The notes under the pieces were generated by a model. That model saw nothing but the letters and a program-made list of their open reading frames with translations, was not told where the DNA came from and ran no database searches. DNA of 64,000 bases from Dysgonomonas sp. 520. Its GTDB lineage: Bacteria > Bacteroidota > Bacteroidia > Bacteroidales > Dysgonomonadaceae. Positions 53,928-63,444 of this stretch are shown piece by piece. The position numbers were made by a program, and so were the translations under genes. The number at the start of each line of letters is the position of its first letter. Positions within the stretch are counted from its first letter, which is position 1. The stretch covers positions 1-64,000 of the forward strand of contig NZ_QVMP01000008.1 in the NCBI RefSeq assembly GCF_010501095.1, read 5' to 3'.

Positions 53928-55243
53928 TTTTTTTCTAAGATAGGGCCTTTTCTTTCAGTCTCAACTAATTCTTCTTTTCGTTCTTTTTGCCTGTAATATT
54001 CCTCTTTGCGTTGCATGGCAATTACTTTCTGTCTTTCGGGTATAACAATATAGTATTTGTGATACATTACATAAAAAAAGATAATAAATGTCACGGTGTT
54101 TATATCCGCTAAACCTTTAACATTCAAAAACAAATTATAGAGAAAGAGCACTGTAACCGTGTAATTAAGTGACTTATATTGAGTGAAAGTAGTTTTCATC
54201 ACAACATATTGAAAATAGAAATAGGCCAATGTCCCGGGAATTCCGATGTATAGTAGAAGCCTTGAAAATCCGATATCCGTTCCCCTGAACAACATGTGTC
54301 CATCTCCAAATATCCATCCTTGTACAGTTTGAGGAAAAGCCCACATATTAGAGAGTCCATCGGACGAATCTGTTCGCAACTCTCCCGATTCTTTGTAGTT
54401 AGTGAATGCCTCAAACGCCCAATCGTAGAAATCACGATAATAGAGATAACAAAGCGTCTGACCGATTCCTAATATAACTATAATGATAACAAAAAAGAGT
54501 ATCAATTGCTCGGTAGAAATCTTCACCTGTTTTCCTTTAACAAAAAGAAGTATTAACAATACAAGACTAGCTCCTCCTCCGATCATCGTGGTACGGGCAG
54601 ACAGCAGTCCGACATAGAAAATAAAAGCATAACAGATGGCCAAAAATATTCGTCCTAATTGGTTCGTTTTTTTTGTCATCAGAATAAATATGAGCAAAAT
54701 GAGGCCAAACCCATATATGATACCCGCACCAAAAAACGCGATTCCATATCCCAGCAATCTTTCTCCTTTTGTTTCCAGACGTTTAAACTTGGTCAATTCA
54801 TCCATAAGCATCAAGTCTTCGAAGAAACTATTTACGACCGGAATTCTATCCATCAGTATGGAGATGATACCTTGAGCTATGATAGCTGCAACAATATAGA
54901 TTACAATCGTTTGAATGCTTCCGTTGGGATGTAGCTTATTGAATATCATGATAATCAGATAGGCCGAAAAATAGTACCCAAATATTGTTTTTACAGAGTC
55001 CCACCAAAACGGATCGTAATATAAATTATTTATCAGAAATGTGAGCAGACACATAAAAGTTATGGGCAGATAAGCTGCAAAAATCTTTTTGGTTTCCGGC
55101 ACAGGAGCCCTTTCATAAACAAATAATCCCAAGCCTATAACTCCGGATGCAAAAATGAAAGAAGAGCCAAAGACTGACAATCCTTGAGGAAATATGTGAT
55201 AAAAAACTAATGCGAAAAAAAGTAATCGAAAGATATATTTCAT
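53924..55243 (-). CDS. O-antigen/capsule polymerase (Wzy-like) membrane protein
   Basis: A 439-residue polytopic protein with about ten to twelve hydrophobic helices and a large loop near 270-340, the layout of Wzy polymerases and O-antigen ligases. FYVGLLSARTTMIGGGASL is like the Arg-containing segment of Wzy/WaaL proteins. The C-terminal tail (from about 405) is strongly charged (RKEEYYRQKERKEEL). Polymerase versus ligase is not settled by sequence. No Wzx flippase gene is in the window. Confidence 0.75.
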   Translation of the reverse strand: MKYIFRLLFFALVFYHIFPQGLSVFGSSFIFASGVIGLGLFVYERAPVPETKKIFAAYLPITFMCLLTFLINNLYYDPFWWDSVKTIFGYYFSAYLIIMIFNKLHPNGSIQTIVIYIVAAIIAQGIISILMDRIPVVNSFFEDLMLMDELTKFKRLETKGERLLGYGIAFFGAGIIYGFGLILLIFILMTKKTNQLGRIFLAICYAFIFYVGLLSARTTMIGGGASLVLLILLFVKGKQVKISTEQLILFFVIIIVILGIGQTLCYLYYRDFYDWAFEAFTNYKESGELRTDSSDGLSNMWAFPQTVQGWIFGDGHMLFRGTDIGFSRLLLYIGIPGTLAYFYFQYVVMKTTFTQYKSLNYTVTVLFLYNLFLNVKGLADINTVTFIIFFYVMYHKYYIVIPERQKVIAMQRKEEYYRQKERKEELVETERKGPILEKK

Positions 55244-55254
55244 TATAGTTTTAT

Positions 55255-56319
55255 CTATCTAAATATTAACTTATAAATAAATGACTTTTTATATTCCATC
55301 CTGAATATGCACTTTACGTATAGAATTATATAGTCTTGCGTTTTATAATTCTCTTTACGGTATAAAGTTGATGAAAAGCATTTTTTCAAAACTTTCAACC
55401 CCAACCGAGAATTGGCACAACATCTAAGCCAGTGCAAAGATAACATATTTTGAAGATATGTATGTGAACAAAATGGCTTACGTTTATTTAAATCTATTAA
55501 ATCGAGCATAAACGACTCGCATTTTTCCAGATATTCGAAGCTCGATTCTTTGGGCACACTTTCTGCCACAGATGCATAAATATCCAAAAATTCGGGATCT
55601 TTTCTTAAGCCCAAATGATTGCAATGTATAATGAAAACCTTTTTTTTATTTTCTAGCTGTTCTTGTTCATGTTTTGTTGAAATCTGCGAACCATGCACCC
55701 TGTAATGCAAAAGCGATTCGTTTATGTTTGCTATTTTGGTCAGATAAACAGCCTTAGACCATAGGGCATAATCTTCAACATGCAGATAATCTTCCTCAAA
55801 TCTCAAATTGAACCGGGAAAACATTGATTTGCGAATCATAACCGCAGGATGGCAAACGCACGACTTAAACAGGGTGAATGCCTGTATATCCTCAAATTTT
55901 GATGGATTGACATGCGGGTATAGCTTTTTCTTGCCTGTTCGAAAAGTCGAAAAATTTGTACTTACTATGTCGTAATCAGCGTTTTGCTCCAGAAAAGAAA
56001 CTTCTTTTTCAATACGTTCGGGCAGCGAAATATCGTCAGCATCCATCCGGGCAATGTAGATTCCCGAACATAGGTCGATACCCTTGTTTAGCGTTTCTAT
56101 CAGCTTCAGATTGGTATCGTTGTTGAATATTTTCACACGACTATCTTTTGCCGCTATTTTTTCTAATACCCCAAGTGTATTATCTTTCGAGCAATCGTTA
56201 ATCGCTATCACTTCTAAGTTTCTATACGTCTGATTTAATATAGACAGAAGTGCTTCTTCCACAAACGCTTCCGCATTATAGCAAGGCATCAACACCGATA
56301 CTAATGGCTTATTTTGCAT
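55255..56319 (-). CDS. GT2-family glycosyltransferase
   Basis: A 354-residue GT-A enzyme. Residues 1-230 are the GT2 domain: VSVLMPCYNAEAFVEEALLS, INDCSKDNT and the metal-binding ARMDADDISLPERIE, with EDYALWSKA further on. The C-terminal 120 residues are variable and basic. The sugar is unknown. Its ATG shares one base with the upstream stop. Confidence 0.87.
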   Translation of the reverse strand: MQNKPLVSVLMPCYNAEAFVEEALLSILNQTYRNLEVIAINDCSKDNTLGVLEKIAAKDSRVKIFNNDTNLKLIETLNKGIDLCSGIYIARMDADDISLPERIEKEVSFLEQNADYDIVSTNFSTFRTGKKKLYPHVNPSKFEDIQAFTLFKSCVCHPAVMIRKSMFSRFNLRFEEDYLHVEDYALWSKAVYLTKIANINESLLHYRVHGSQISTKHEQEQLENKKKVFIIHCNHLGLRKDPEFLDIYASVAESVPKESSFEYLEKCESFMLDLIDLNKRKPFCSHTYLQNMLSLHWLRCCANSRLGLKVLKKCFSSTLYRKENYKTQDYIILYVKCIFRMEYKKSFIYKLIFR

Positions 56320-57395
56320 TATTTTAGCTTATTATTTCTGTTGTATACGCTTTCATAAATAGTTTTGTACCCCGACATCATTTTGTCGATAGTAAAATGT
56401 TCAAGATAGGTTTTCCTTGCATTCTCCGAAGTTTGAGCGTATACATCGTCGGAACTTAATATATAATTGATTTTATCGACAAATTCTTCCACTTTATTTT
56501 CCAAAGCAAAACCATTTGTCCCGTCAAATATTTCGGTCAAACCTCCCACCGACGAAACAACCGTGGGGCGGGAATACGACAAGGCTTCGATTACCGAAAT
56601 CGGCATACCCTCGTAGTTGGTAGGAAGAATGAATACGTCAGAATACGTAAGGCATTGATGTGCAGCACCACACTCGCCCAAGCAAAACACATTATCGGGC
56701 AGGTTATCTACGGGTTCTTTATTTCCTATCCAAACAAACGCATGCTGAGGCATTTGTTTCGCAATTTCGATGAACAAGGGGAAGTTTTTTTGGGGCGATA
56801 TGCGCGATATACACATTATCACTTTAGCATATTCTCTTTTTATCCGTTCCAGTTCCGGCCCGAACTTGGGGGCGTTCGCTTTTTCACCACTATGGTCTAT
56901 CACACCGTTATACACCAAAGACAGATTGTGGGTGATGCCTTCTTCTTTCAGGCACTCTATGTCGTACTTGCTCACCCCGATAACACTTGCCGACCTTTTT
57001 TGCAGGCATCTTTCGAAGACGAGATATTTACGGAACGCCTTTCTTACGGAATCTATCCCGTGTATTGTGTATACTATTTTTTTCTTACTGAATGCCAAAC
57101 GGCCTAAAACACCCATCTTAGAGGAATGTAGATGTACAATGTCAGGACGGTATTTCAGCCTGTAATATATGAGTTTAAAGAAGACAAGCACGTCTCTCAA
57201 CGAAATACTCTTTCGATGTTTATCCAGCTTGATACGCTTGATGTTTGAATCGAGATGCTGCCACGACTCACCTTCACCGCCGGAGAGCACAAATAATGTA
57301 TTAGACTCATCCTTAGCCATTTCCTCCAACAAGTTCGCAACAACTGATTGGGCGCCTCCATATTCGGAAACAGTAATAACTTGAAATACTTTCAT
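56319..57395 (-). CDS. GT4-type glycosyltransferase
   Basis: A 358-residue GT-B glycosyltransferase: FQVITVSEYGGAQSVVANL and HLHSSKMGVLGRLAF in the acceptor half; ISRISPQKNFPLFIEIA and the E-x7-E motif in PTNYEGMPISVIEALS in the donor half. It is the first gene of the minus-strand polysaccharide block and has a -7 element 27 bases upstream, divergent from the initiating transferase gene. Confidence 0.87.
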   Translation of the reverse strand: MKVFQVITVSEYGGAQSVVANLLEEMAKDESNTLFVLSGGEGESWQHLDSNIKRIKLDKHRKSISLRDVLVFFKLIYYRLKYRPDIVHLHSSKMGVLGRLAFSKKKIVYTIHGIDSVRKAFRKYLVFERCLQKRSASVIGVSKYDIECLKEEGITHNLSLVYNGVIDHSGEKANAPKFGPELERIKREYAKVIMCISRISPQKNFPLFIEIAKQMPQHAFVWIGNKEPVDNLPDNVFCLGECGAAHQCLTYSDVFILPTNYEGMPISVIEALSYSRPTVVSSVGGLTEIFDGTNGFALENKVEEFVDKINYILSSDDVYAQTSENARKTYLEHFTIDKMMSGYKTIYESVYNRNNKLK

Positions 57396-57422
57396 TTATC
57401 GAAATGCACAATGGTAAACATG

Positions 57423-57430
57423 CAAAGATA
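57423..57430 (-). promoter_or_regulatory. -7 element for the polysaccharide block
   Basis: TATCTTTG on the minus strand, 27 bases before the ATG at 57395. No consensus -33. Confidence 0.45.
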
Positions 57431-57539
57431 ATACTTTTGTGTCAAATAAGGCTACAGACCTTTTCATTACTTTCGTAAAGATAATGGCAAAAGACAATTT
57501 TGTTGGATGTATTATTGTTTTTTTTGTACAAAAAAATAC

Positions 57540-57547
57540 TACTTTTG
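57540..57547 (+). promoter_or_regulatory. -7 element for the initiating transferase gene
   Basis: TACTTTTG, about 70 bases before the ATG at 57618; TTG at 57515-57517 gives a 22-base spacing. Confidence 0.4.
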
Positions 57548-57617
57548 CATACAGACTTTTTTGTTACTATCTTACATGTTCATAACAGAAGTGAATTAAT
57601 TAATAATTTTAGACTTA

Positions 57618-58985
57618 ATGTCCGGTTTTTTTTCAAGAAACAGATTTAGTTATTCTTTCATATTTGTTGATATATGCATAGTATATCTGTCAATTTTTGC
57701 AGCATATTTCTTATTTAGAGATACGTTAGAAAATTTTCAAAACAATTATTATGCATTCCTCACTATTTCTCCGTATATAGGTATAGCATACATTGTTTTG
57801 TGTCATGTATTTGAGTTGGATAAACCCAAAGAATTCTCATTTTTTGGTGTCATGTACTCTGTGTCATTAACTATTATATGCCTGTTTTTCATTACAATGT
57901 CAATAATGGTTATTGCTCAGGTTTTTGCCTATCCCAGAAAGATATTATTGGCCAGTACCATTTTTCAGGTAATATTGTTGATCCCGTGGCATTACTATCT
58001 GAATAGGAGGTATTTCAAAAAGAATATAAAAAAGACTTCAATCATTATCGGCTATGGACGAACCTACGACATTGCATACAAACTGCTTGCTACTAAGGGG
58101 CTTTCGTCTAACATACAGCATATTTGCAAGCCGGAACATCCCAGATTGAAAGAATATATATTGAAATATGATGTTACGTTCATTGCCGAGGATGTGAACG
58201 CACAGGAAAAGATGAAAATCATAGAATTTTGTCTGGCCAATCATAAGAATGTGTTGCATGTGCCCACCTATCCCGACATTTACCTTTTCAATTCGCGTTT
58301 CACGCAACTCGACGATGCTCCCATATTCAAGGTCAAATCGATGAGTATATCGGAAGGAAATCTTTTCACAAAGAGAATTATTGACCTGTTGTTAAGCCTG
58401 ATTGCTCTGACTGTATTCTGCATCCCTATGATTATCATTGCCATAGCATTGAAAGTTGGAGGCGGATCTGTTTTTTACAAACAAGAACGTATAACGAAAG
58501 ATAACAGGATTTTTAAGATCATAAAATTCCGGACAATGGTCGAAAATGCAGAAGAGTTGTCCGGACCTGTTTTGGCTCAGGATATTGATCCGAGAATCAC
58601 GAAATTAGGTGCCATCTTAAGGGCGACACGGATGGATGAATTACCTCAAATATTTAACATCCTGAAAGGCGATATGAGCATTGTAGGCCCTCGTCCCGAA
58701 CGACCCTATTTTGTGGAAAAGTTTACAAAAGAAATCCCTCAATACGATCTTCGCCATTCGGTGAAAGCCGGATTAACAGGCTTGGCGCAAGTGCATGGAA
58801 GGTATAACACAACTGTAAGGGAAAAATTGAAATACGACCTGATGTATATAAACGGTTATTCTTTAGCCGAAGACATTAAACTTATCTTGCAGACACTGAA
58901 CATCTTGCTAAAGAAGGACAGTACGCAGGGCATAAAAGAGCAGACCGACATAAACGAGGAAATAGACGCATTGATGGAAGATTGA
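57618..58985 (+). CDS. polyprenyl-phosphate sugar-1-phosphate transferase (WcaJ/WbaP type)
   Basis: Starts glycan synthesis by placing a sugar-1-phosphate on undecaprenyl phosphate. The 455-residue product has four or five N-terminal helices (about 10-125), a central Rossmann-like part, a re-entrant hydrophobic helix (KRIIDLLLSLIALTVF) and the catalytic bacterial-sugar-transferase domain (IIKFRTMVENAEE, ATRMDELPQIFNILKGDMS, GPRPERPYFVEKF, VKAGLTGLAQVHGRYN). It faces away from the glycosyltransferase block and begins a closely spaced plus-strand run to kdsC. The donor sugar is unknown. Confidence 0.92.
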   Translation: MSGFFSRNRFSYSFIFVDICIVYLSIFAAYFLFRDTLENFQNNYYAFLTISPYIGIAYIVLCHVFELDKPKEFSFFGVMYSVSLTIICLFFITMSIMVIAQVFAYPRKILLASTIFQVILLIPWHYYLNRRYFKKNIKKTSIIIGYGRTYDIAYKLLATKGLSSNIQHICKPEHPRLKEYILKYDVTFIAEDVNAQEKMKIIEFCLANHKNVLHVPTYPDIYLFNSRFTQLDDAPIFKVKSMSISEGNLFTKRIIDLLLSLIALTVFCIPMIIIAIALKVGGGSVFYKQERITKDNRIFKIIKFRTMVENAEELSGPVLAQDIDPRITKLGAILRATRMDELPQIFNILKGDMSIVGPRPERPYFVEKFTKEIPQYDLRHSVKAGLTGLAQVHGRYNTTVREKLKYDLMYINGYSLAEDIKLILQTLNILLKKDSTQGIKEQTDINEEIDALMED

Positions 58986-59012
58986 TCCATGTAAAATATA
59001 GAGAACCAGAGA

Positions 59013-59537
59013 ATGACAAATTTTTCAGATTTAGTAAAAAAACGCCGGAGTATACGAAAATTCACCGACGAAAAAATACAGCCTGAGCATGTGGAGTTGA
59101 TACTGAAAGCCGGACTAATGTCGCCCACATCAAAAAATTCACACTCATGGCATTTTATTGCAGTTGAAGATAAGGAAAAGCTGGAAGCCTTGTCGAAATG
59201 CAAGAATACAGGAAAATTAATAGCCGGAAGCACCCTGTCCATCATTGTGGCAGGCGACCCTCTAACCAGCGATGTATGGGTTGAAGATTGTTCCATTGCC
59301 GCCATTATGATGCAATTGCAAGCCGAAGACCTGAATATTGGTAGTTGCTGGGTACAGGTCAGAGGCAGGGAAACCGACAATGGAGGTTCGTCTGAAGAGT
59401 ATGTGAAAGACCTTTTCGACTTGCCTATGCAGTTACAGATATTGGCTATTATAGCTTTTGGGCATAAAGAAAAAGAAAAATCGCCACAAGACGAGAGCAA
59501 ACTTTTGTGGGAAAACGTACACATCGAAAAATTCTAG
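59013..59537 (+). CDS. nitroreductase-family protein
   Basis: A 174-residue FMN-dependent oxidoreductase of the nitroreductase fold. RRSIRKFTDEKIQ (FMN phosphate site), AGLMSPTSKNSHSWHFIAV and IAAIMMQLQAEDLNIGSCWV are characteristic. Physiological substrate unknown. It lies 27 bases after the initiating transferase gene and 3 bases before a small membrane-protein gene. Confidence 0.88.
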   Translation: MTNFSDLVKKRRSIRKFTDEKIQPEHVELILKAGLMSPTSKNSHSWHFIAVEDKEKLEALSKCKNTGKLIAGSTLSIIVAGDPLTSDVWVEDCSIAAIMMQLQAEDLNIGSCWVQVRGRETDNGGSSEEYVKDLFDLPMQLQILAIIAFGHKEKEKSPQDESKLLWENVHIEKF

Positions 59538-59540
59538 CAA

Positions 59541-59867
59541 ATGGCAAAAACTAGCACAGGCGACAGGCTCGCCTACGGTCTGACGATACTTATTTTTGGT
59601 GTTTTGTTTCTTTTAGACAAGACAGGAGTTTTGTCGCATATCCCGTATGCCGACAGGTTGGTACATGTTGGCAGCCTGTTTTTAATTGCCGGAATTGTAT
59701 TTCTTTCCACAAGAGCAGAAAGAGTTACCGGGATAGTTCTTACGTCGGTGGGGGTTATCTTAAGTGCTGATTTGTTTTTTGGTTGGATGAAGAATTATTC
59801 TACACTCATCGTCCCCATACTTTTGATAGTGGCAGGATTGATTCTGGTGTTAACGGCAAAAAAATGA
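59541..59867 (+). CDS. small four-helix membrane protein
   Basis: A 108-residue protein with four hydrophobic segments (about 12-27, 41-57, 64-80, 87-104). It resembles the N-terminal LiaF/DUF5668-type membrane units (YGLTILIFGVLFLLDKTGVL). No function assigned. Its stop overlaps the start of the next gene. Confidence 0.7.
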   Translation: MAKTSTGDRLAYGLTILIFGVLFLLDKTGVLSHIPYADRLVHVGSLFLIAGIVFLSTRAERVTGIVLTSVGVILSADLFFGWMKNYSTLIVPILLIVAGLILVLTAKK

Positions 59868-60634
59868 TGAGGGTTGTACTGATAGGTGCGGGAAATCTGG
59901 CAACGCAATTGGCTTTGGCTCTATCTGACAAGTCGGTTGAGATAGTTCAGGTATACAGCAGGACTGTTGAATCTGCCAAAACTTTGGCAGATATGATTAA
60001 CTGCCCATATACAACAAGCCTGGATGCAGTTGTCGCAGATGCCGATTTTTATATTTTTTCCGTAAAAGACTCTGTATTAGAAGAATTGATAGGCATGATG
60101 CCTGCAACAAACGGTATTTGGCTACACACGGCGGGTAGTATGCCGATGGGTATTTTTGAAGGTTTCACTAAAAATTACGGGGTGCTCTACCCTTTTCAGA
60201 CTTTTAGCAAATCGAAAAAAGTCGATTTTTCGGTAATTCCTATATTTATTGAGGCAAATTCGTCTGAAAATATTGCTAAAATAGAAGGTTTTTGCAGAAT
60301 TATATCCGATTTTGTACACATTCTGTCATCAGAAAAACGACAATATTTACATTTGACGGGTGTTTTTGCATGCAACTTTGTCAATCATTTGTATCATATA
60401 TCGGAGGCCATTCTCGCAAAAGAGGATATTCCTTTTGCATCCATTTTGCCCCTGATAGAAGAAACGGCAAACAAGGTAAAAGACCTGAGTCCGTCGGAAG
60501 CTCAGACGGGCCCTGCTCTCAGGATGGATAAAAATGTAATAGATAAGCATTTAGATCTGATAAAAGACCCAAGTTGGAAAGAAATATACAGCCTGATGAG
60601 CGAAGATATTTACAGAATGAATAAAAAGAATTAA
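59864..60634 (+). CDS. Rossmann-fold DUF2520 protein
   Basis: A 256-residue protein from the ATGATG at 59864. It has an NAD(P)-binding start VVLIGAGNLATQLALAL and the DUF2520 C-terminal part (YPFQTFSKSKKVDF, HLTGVFACNFVNHLYHI, QTGPALRMDKNVI), like 6-phosphogluconate-dehydrogenase and ProC folds. Substrate unknown. It is usually found beside a KdsC-type phosphatase gene in Bacteroidota, as here (6 bases). Confidence 0.85.
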   Translation: MMRVVLIGAGNLATQLALALSDKSVEIVQVYSRTVESAKTLADMINCPYTTSLDAVVADADFYIFSVKDSVLEELIGMMPATNGIWLHTAGSMPMGIFEGFTKNYGVLYPFQTFSKSKKVDFSVIPIFIEANSSENIAKIEGFCRIISDFVHILSSEKRQYLHLTGVFACNFVNHLYHISEAILAKEDIPFASILPLIEETANKVKDLSPSEAQTGPALRMDKNVIDKHLDLIKDPSWKEIYSLMSEDIYRMNKKN

Positions 60635-60640
60635 AGATAT

Positions 60641-61162
60641 ATGAGTTCAATAAACTACGATCTTAAAAAGATAAAAGCCTTTGTTTTTGATGTGGATGGC
60701 GTCCTGTCGTCCGATCAAATTCCGCTTTCGCCGGAAGGCGAGCCTATGCGGATGGTCAATATAAAGGATGGATATGCTTTGAATTTGGCAGTTAAGAGTG
60801 GTTATGGGGTTGCCATTATTACGGGTGGTAATACCTTTGCCGTGAGAAAACGCTTCGAGGGTTTGGGCATAAAGCACATTTATATGAAGTCTTCTATCAA
60901 AATGAAAGATTTTGAAGACTTTATTCAAAAAACGGGATATAAAGCGGAGGAAATCATCTATGTTGGCGACGATATTCCCGACTATCACGTTATGTTAGAG
61001 GTTGGTTTGCCTGTTGCCCCTGCCGATGCCGCACCCGAAATAAAAGCCATAGCCAAATATATTTCGCACAAAAAAGGAGGCGAAGGAGTTGGACGGGATG
61101 TTATTGAGCAAGTGATGAAAGTTCAGGGCACATGGATGACCGGCGAAGCATTTGGCTGGTAA
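60641..61162 (+). CDS. kdsC: KdsC-type HAD phosphatase
   Basis: A 173-residue HAD-III (C0) phosphatase like KDO 8-phosphate phosphatase. It has [43 protein letters not shown] and [13 protein letters not shown], and ends with a Gly-rich [15 protein letters not shown]. It would supply KDO for lipid A-core; KdsA and KdsB are not in the window. It converges with a HAD gene only 1 base away. Confidence 0.85.
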   Translation: MSSINYDLKKIKAFVFDVDGVLSSDQIPLSPEGEPMRMVNIKDGYALNLAVKSGYGVAIITGGNTFAVRKRFEGLGIKHIYMKSSIKMKDFEDFIQKTGYKAEEIIYVGDDIPDYHVMLEVGLPVAPADAAPEIKAIAKYISHKKGGEGVGRDVIEQVMKVQGTWMTGEAFGW

Positions 61163-61163
61163 A

Positions 61164-61898
61164 TCATCTTATAGCCAAGTCTTTACAATATTCACCCCAA
61201 TTTTTATACAAGGCTTCCATAGACGGCAATACGATATTTGCACCTGCATCCGACAACACTTTGGGGTCCATAGGCCCCGTATTGATAGCGAAAGTAAATA
61301 TACCCGCCGCATTGGCAGCCTGCGCACCCATCGGGGCATTTTCAACTACAACAGCCTGATTCGGTTTCAAGCCGCCTGCCCTTTCCAATCCCATCAGGTA
61401 GGGTTCCGGATCCGGTTTTCCTTTCTTCACATCAAATGCTGTCACCATCACATCTTTAGTGAAAACTCCCGGAAAATTTTGCTCCAATTTACCCAGCAAT
61501 GACGCTTGACCAGAACCTGTTACCAGGACACATTTCAAGCCACACGCTTGCACAGCTTTCAGCATATCGTATGCGAAAGGGATGGTATCGCCTTCGTTAT
61601 ATTTAGTGAAAAGTTCCGTTTTCCGCTTATATATTTCCTTTATTTCCTCTTCGGTCGCTTTTCGTCCGAAACAACGCTCAGTGAGTATATTGATGGTATT
61701 TCCACCCGTGCGCCCCTCGTGCAGGTAAAACTCTTCGGGTGTGGATTCGTAACCATATTCGGTCATGGTTTCGTGCCACGAACGGGCATGATATTTCATC
61801 GAATCATACAATACCCCGTCCATATCGAAAAGTACGGCTTTAATATCAAAATTTTCGTAGTTGTGTTGTTCTAAATATTTTTGAAAAATTGTCATCAC
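61164..61898 (-). CDS. HAD-IA phosphatase, beta-phosphoglucomutase-like
   Basis: A 244-residue protein with AVLFDMDGVLYDSMKYH (nucleophile Asp and acid/base Asp), a helical cap (about 45-110), LVTGSGQASLLGKLE, KKGKPDPEPYLMGLERAG and VVVENAPMGAQAANAAG. Members act on sugar phosphates. The substrate is unknown. A -7 element lies 20 bases upstream. Confidence 0.85.
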   Translation of the reverse strand: MMTIFQKYLEQHNYENFDIKAVLFDMDGVLYDSMKYHARSWHETMTEYGYESTPEEFYLHEGRTGGNTINILTERCFGRKATEEEIKEIYKRKTELFTKYNEGDTIPFAYDMLKAVQACGLKCVLVTGSGQASLLGKLEQNFPGVFTKDVMVTAFDVKKGKPDPEPYLMGLERAGGLKPNQAVVVENAPMGAQAANAAGIFTFAINTGPMDPKVLSDAGANIVLPSMEALYKNWGEYCKDLAIR

Positions 61899-61918
61899 CT
61901 TATTATGTTATAGTCGTG

Positions 61919-61926
61919 CAAAGGTA
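61919..61926 (-). promoter_or_regulatory. -7 element for the HAD-IA gene
   Basis: TACCTTTG on the minus strand, 20 bases before the ATG at 61898. Confidence 0.4.
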
Positions 61927-62089
61927 ATAATATCTGCGTAAATAAATAACAGATAATATTTAATGATATATATTGCGGTTTAACTTGCTTTAAATCTAAC
62001 ATTTACACAATACATAAAAGAGATTTAAAACCTTAACATCTGTAAACATTGTTTCAATTTCTTTATCTATGAGAGAAGTAAATTAAATG

Positions 62090-62097
62090 TACTTTTG
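62090..62097 (+). promoter_or_regulatory. -7 element for the TPR gene
   Basis: TACTTTTG, 25 bases before the ATG at 62123. Confidence 0.4.
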
Positions 62098-62122
62098 CTT
62101 CGTCATTTAAACAATATTCTGA

Positions 62123-62944
62123 ATGAAGAAAATTTTATCAATCTGTTTATTAATAGTTTTCGTACAGGTTTCGTATGCACAGACTTATGAAGAACTGATA
62201 AATTTGTCTGCCGATTATCTGGAAAAAAACGATTATGTAGGCGCAGAACAGGTTCTCAAAGAAGCTATGAGAAAAGAACCCGGAAATCCGGGCAATACAC
62301 TTCTTCTCACAAATCTGGGAACTGTGCAGAGAGAATTGGGCAAATATGACGAAGCATTGATTTCATATTCGGCAGCATTGACAAAGATTCCCAAGGCTAT
62401 TTTTCTGCTTCATAACAGGGCGGCATTGTATTGTCAGTTGAACGATTTTGAGAATGCAATGAAAGATTACAATTCCATACTTCTTTACGATGACAAAGAT
62501 ATTGAAGCCTACTACCGGCGTGGATTATTGTATCTGAATATGAATAATATGCCTGCCGCCAGAGAAGATTTCCTGAAAATAAAAGATATTGACGAAGAAT
62601 ATATTTCGAGCGAACTTGGTTTGGCTATGATATATAAGTATCAGAACAATTGGAAAAAAGCCGAAGAGGCATACAGCGACCTGATCTACAAATATAAAAG
62701 AAATGGCTCCTTATATCTGAACCGTGCCGAATGTTACGCGAACATGAACAAAAACAAACTTGCCATCGAAGATTTGAGTAAAGCTGAAAGCTATGGTCTG
62801 AACGATCCTGCGTTGTACGTACTGAGAGGGCAAATAAGGTTGGAGCAATACGACAAGATGTCGGCGAAGATTGATTTCCAGAAAGCAAAGGAACTTGGCG
62901 CAAACTCAGAAACAATCAGTGCTTTACTAAAAAAATGTGAGTAA
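62123..62944 (+). CDS. exported TPR protein
   Basis: The 273-residue product has a signal peptide (to about Ala19, VSYAQ) and then consecutive TPR units through the whole protein, for example NLGTVQRELGKYDEALISYS, FLLHNRAALYCQLNDFENAM and YYRRGLLYLNMNNMPAAR. It would work as a periplasmic or envelope scaffold. Partner unknown; it stands alone before the convergent pyrI. Confidence 0.8.
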   Translation: MKKILSICLLIVFVQVSYAQTYEELINLSADYLEKNDYVGAEQVLKEAMRKEPGNPGNTLLLTNLGTVQRELGKYDEALISYSAALTKIPKAIFLLHNRAALYCQLNDFENAMKDYNSILLYDDKDIEAYYRRGLLYLNMNNMPAAREDFLKIKDIDEEYISSELGLAMIYKYQNNWKKAEEAYSDLIYKYKRNGSLYLNRAECYANMNKNKLAIEDLSKAESYGLNDPALYVLRGQIRLEQYDKMSAKIDFQKAKELGANSETISALLKKCE

Positions 62945-62967
62945 GAATAAACTTACCCACACAAGAG

Positions 62968-63432
62968 TCATAATAGTGTTATATCTTCTTTTTCTATCTT
63001 AAGATTGCAATAACGACAGCTTAAGACCACATTTTCCCTGTCTACCAACTCGAAATGAGTTGACATCGGCTCGTTGTTTGTAATACATTTGGGATTGTTG
63101 CATTTCACTATGCCCACAATGGTTTGAGGCAATGTGACTGTTTTCTTTTCCGTTACATCATAGTTTTTTATGATATTCAATACTACTTTGGGAGCCACCA
63201 AGGCGATTTTATTTATCTGATCTTCTTCAAAATACTTATTGTCTATCTTGATTATTCCTTTCGTCCCCATTTTTTTACTTTCGAGGTTGTTCCCGATAGT
63301 TATAGGAGTATCCAGCCTATCCAAATTGAGGAGAGAAACTACCTTAAACACCTGATCTGATGGTATATGATCTATTACCGTACCGTTGCATAAGGCTGCA
63401 ACCAAAAGTTTGCCATTTTTTCCACTTTTCAT
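62968..63432 (-). CDS. pyrI: aspartate carbamoyltransferase regulatory chain
   Basis: Allosteric subunit of ATCase. The 154-residue product has LLVAALCNGTVIDHIPSDQV (nucleotide-binding domain), IKIDNKYF, ALVAPKVVLNIIKNYDV and the zinc site with four Cys (CNNPKC and CRYC). It follows pyrB by 12 bases. Confidence 0.95.
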   Translation of the reverse strand: MKSGKNGKLLVAALCNGTVIDHIPSDQVFKVVSLLNLDRLDTPITIGNNLESKKMGTKGIIKIDNKYFEEDQINKIALVAPKVVLNIIKNYDVTEKKTVTLPQTIVGIVKCNNPKCITNNEPMSTHFELVDRENVVLSCRYCNLKIEKEDITLL

Positions 63433-63444
63433 AAAACGTAGTAC

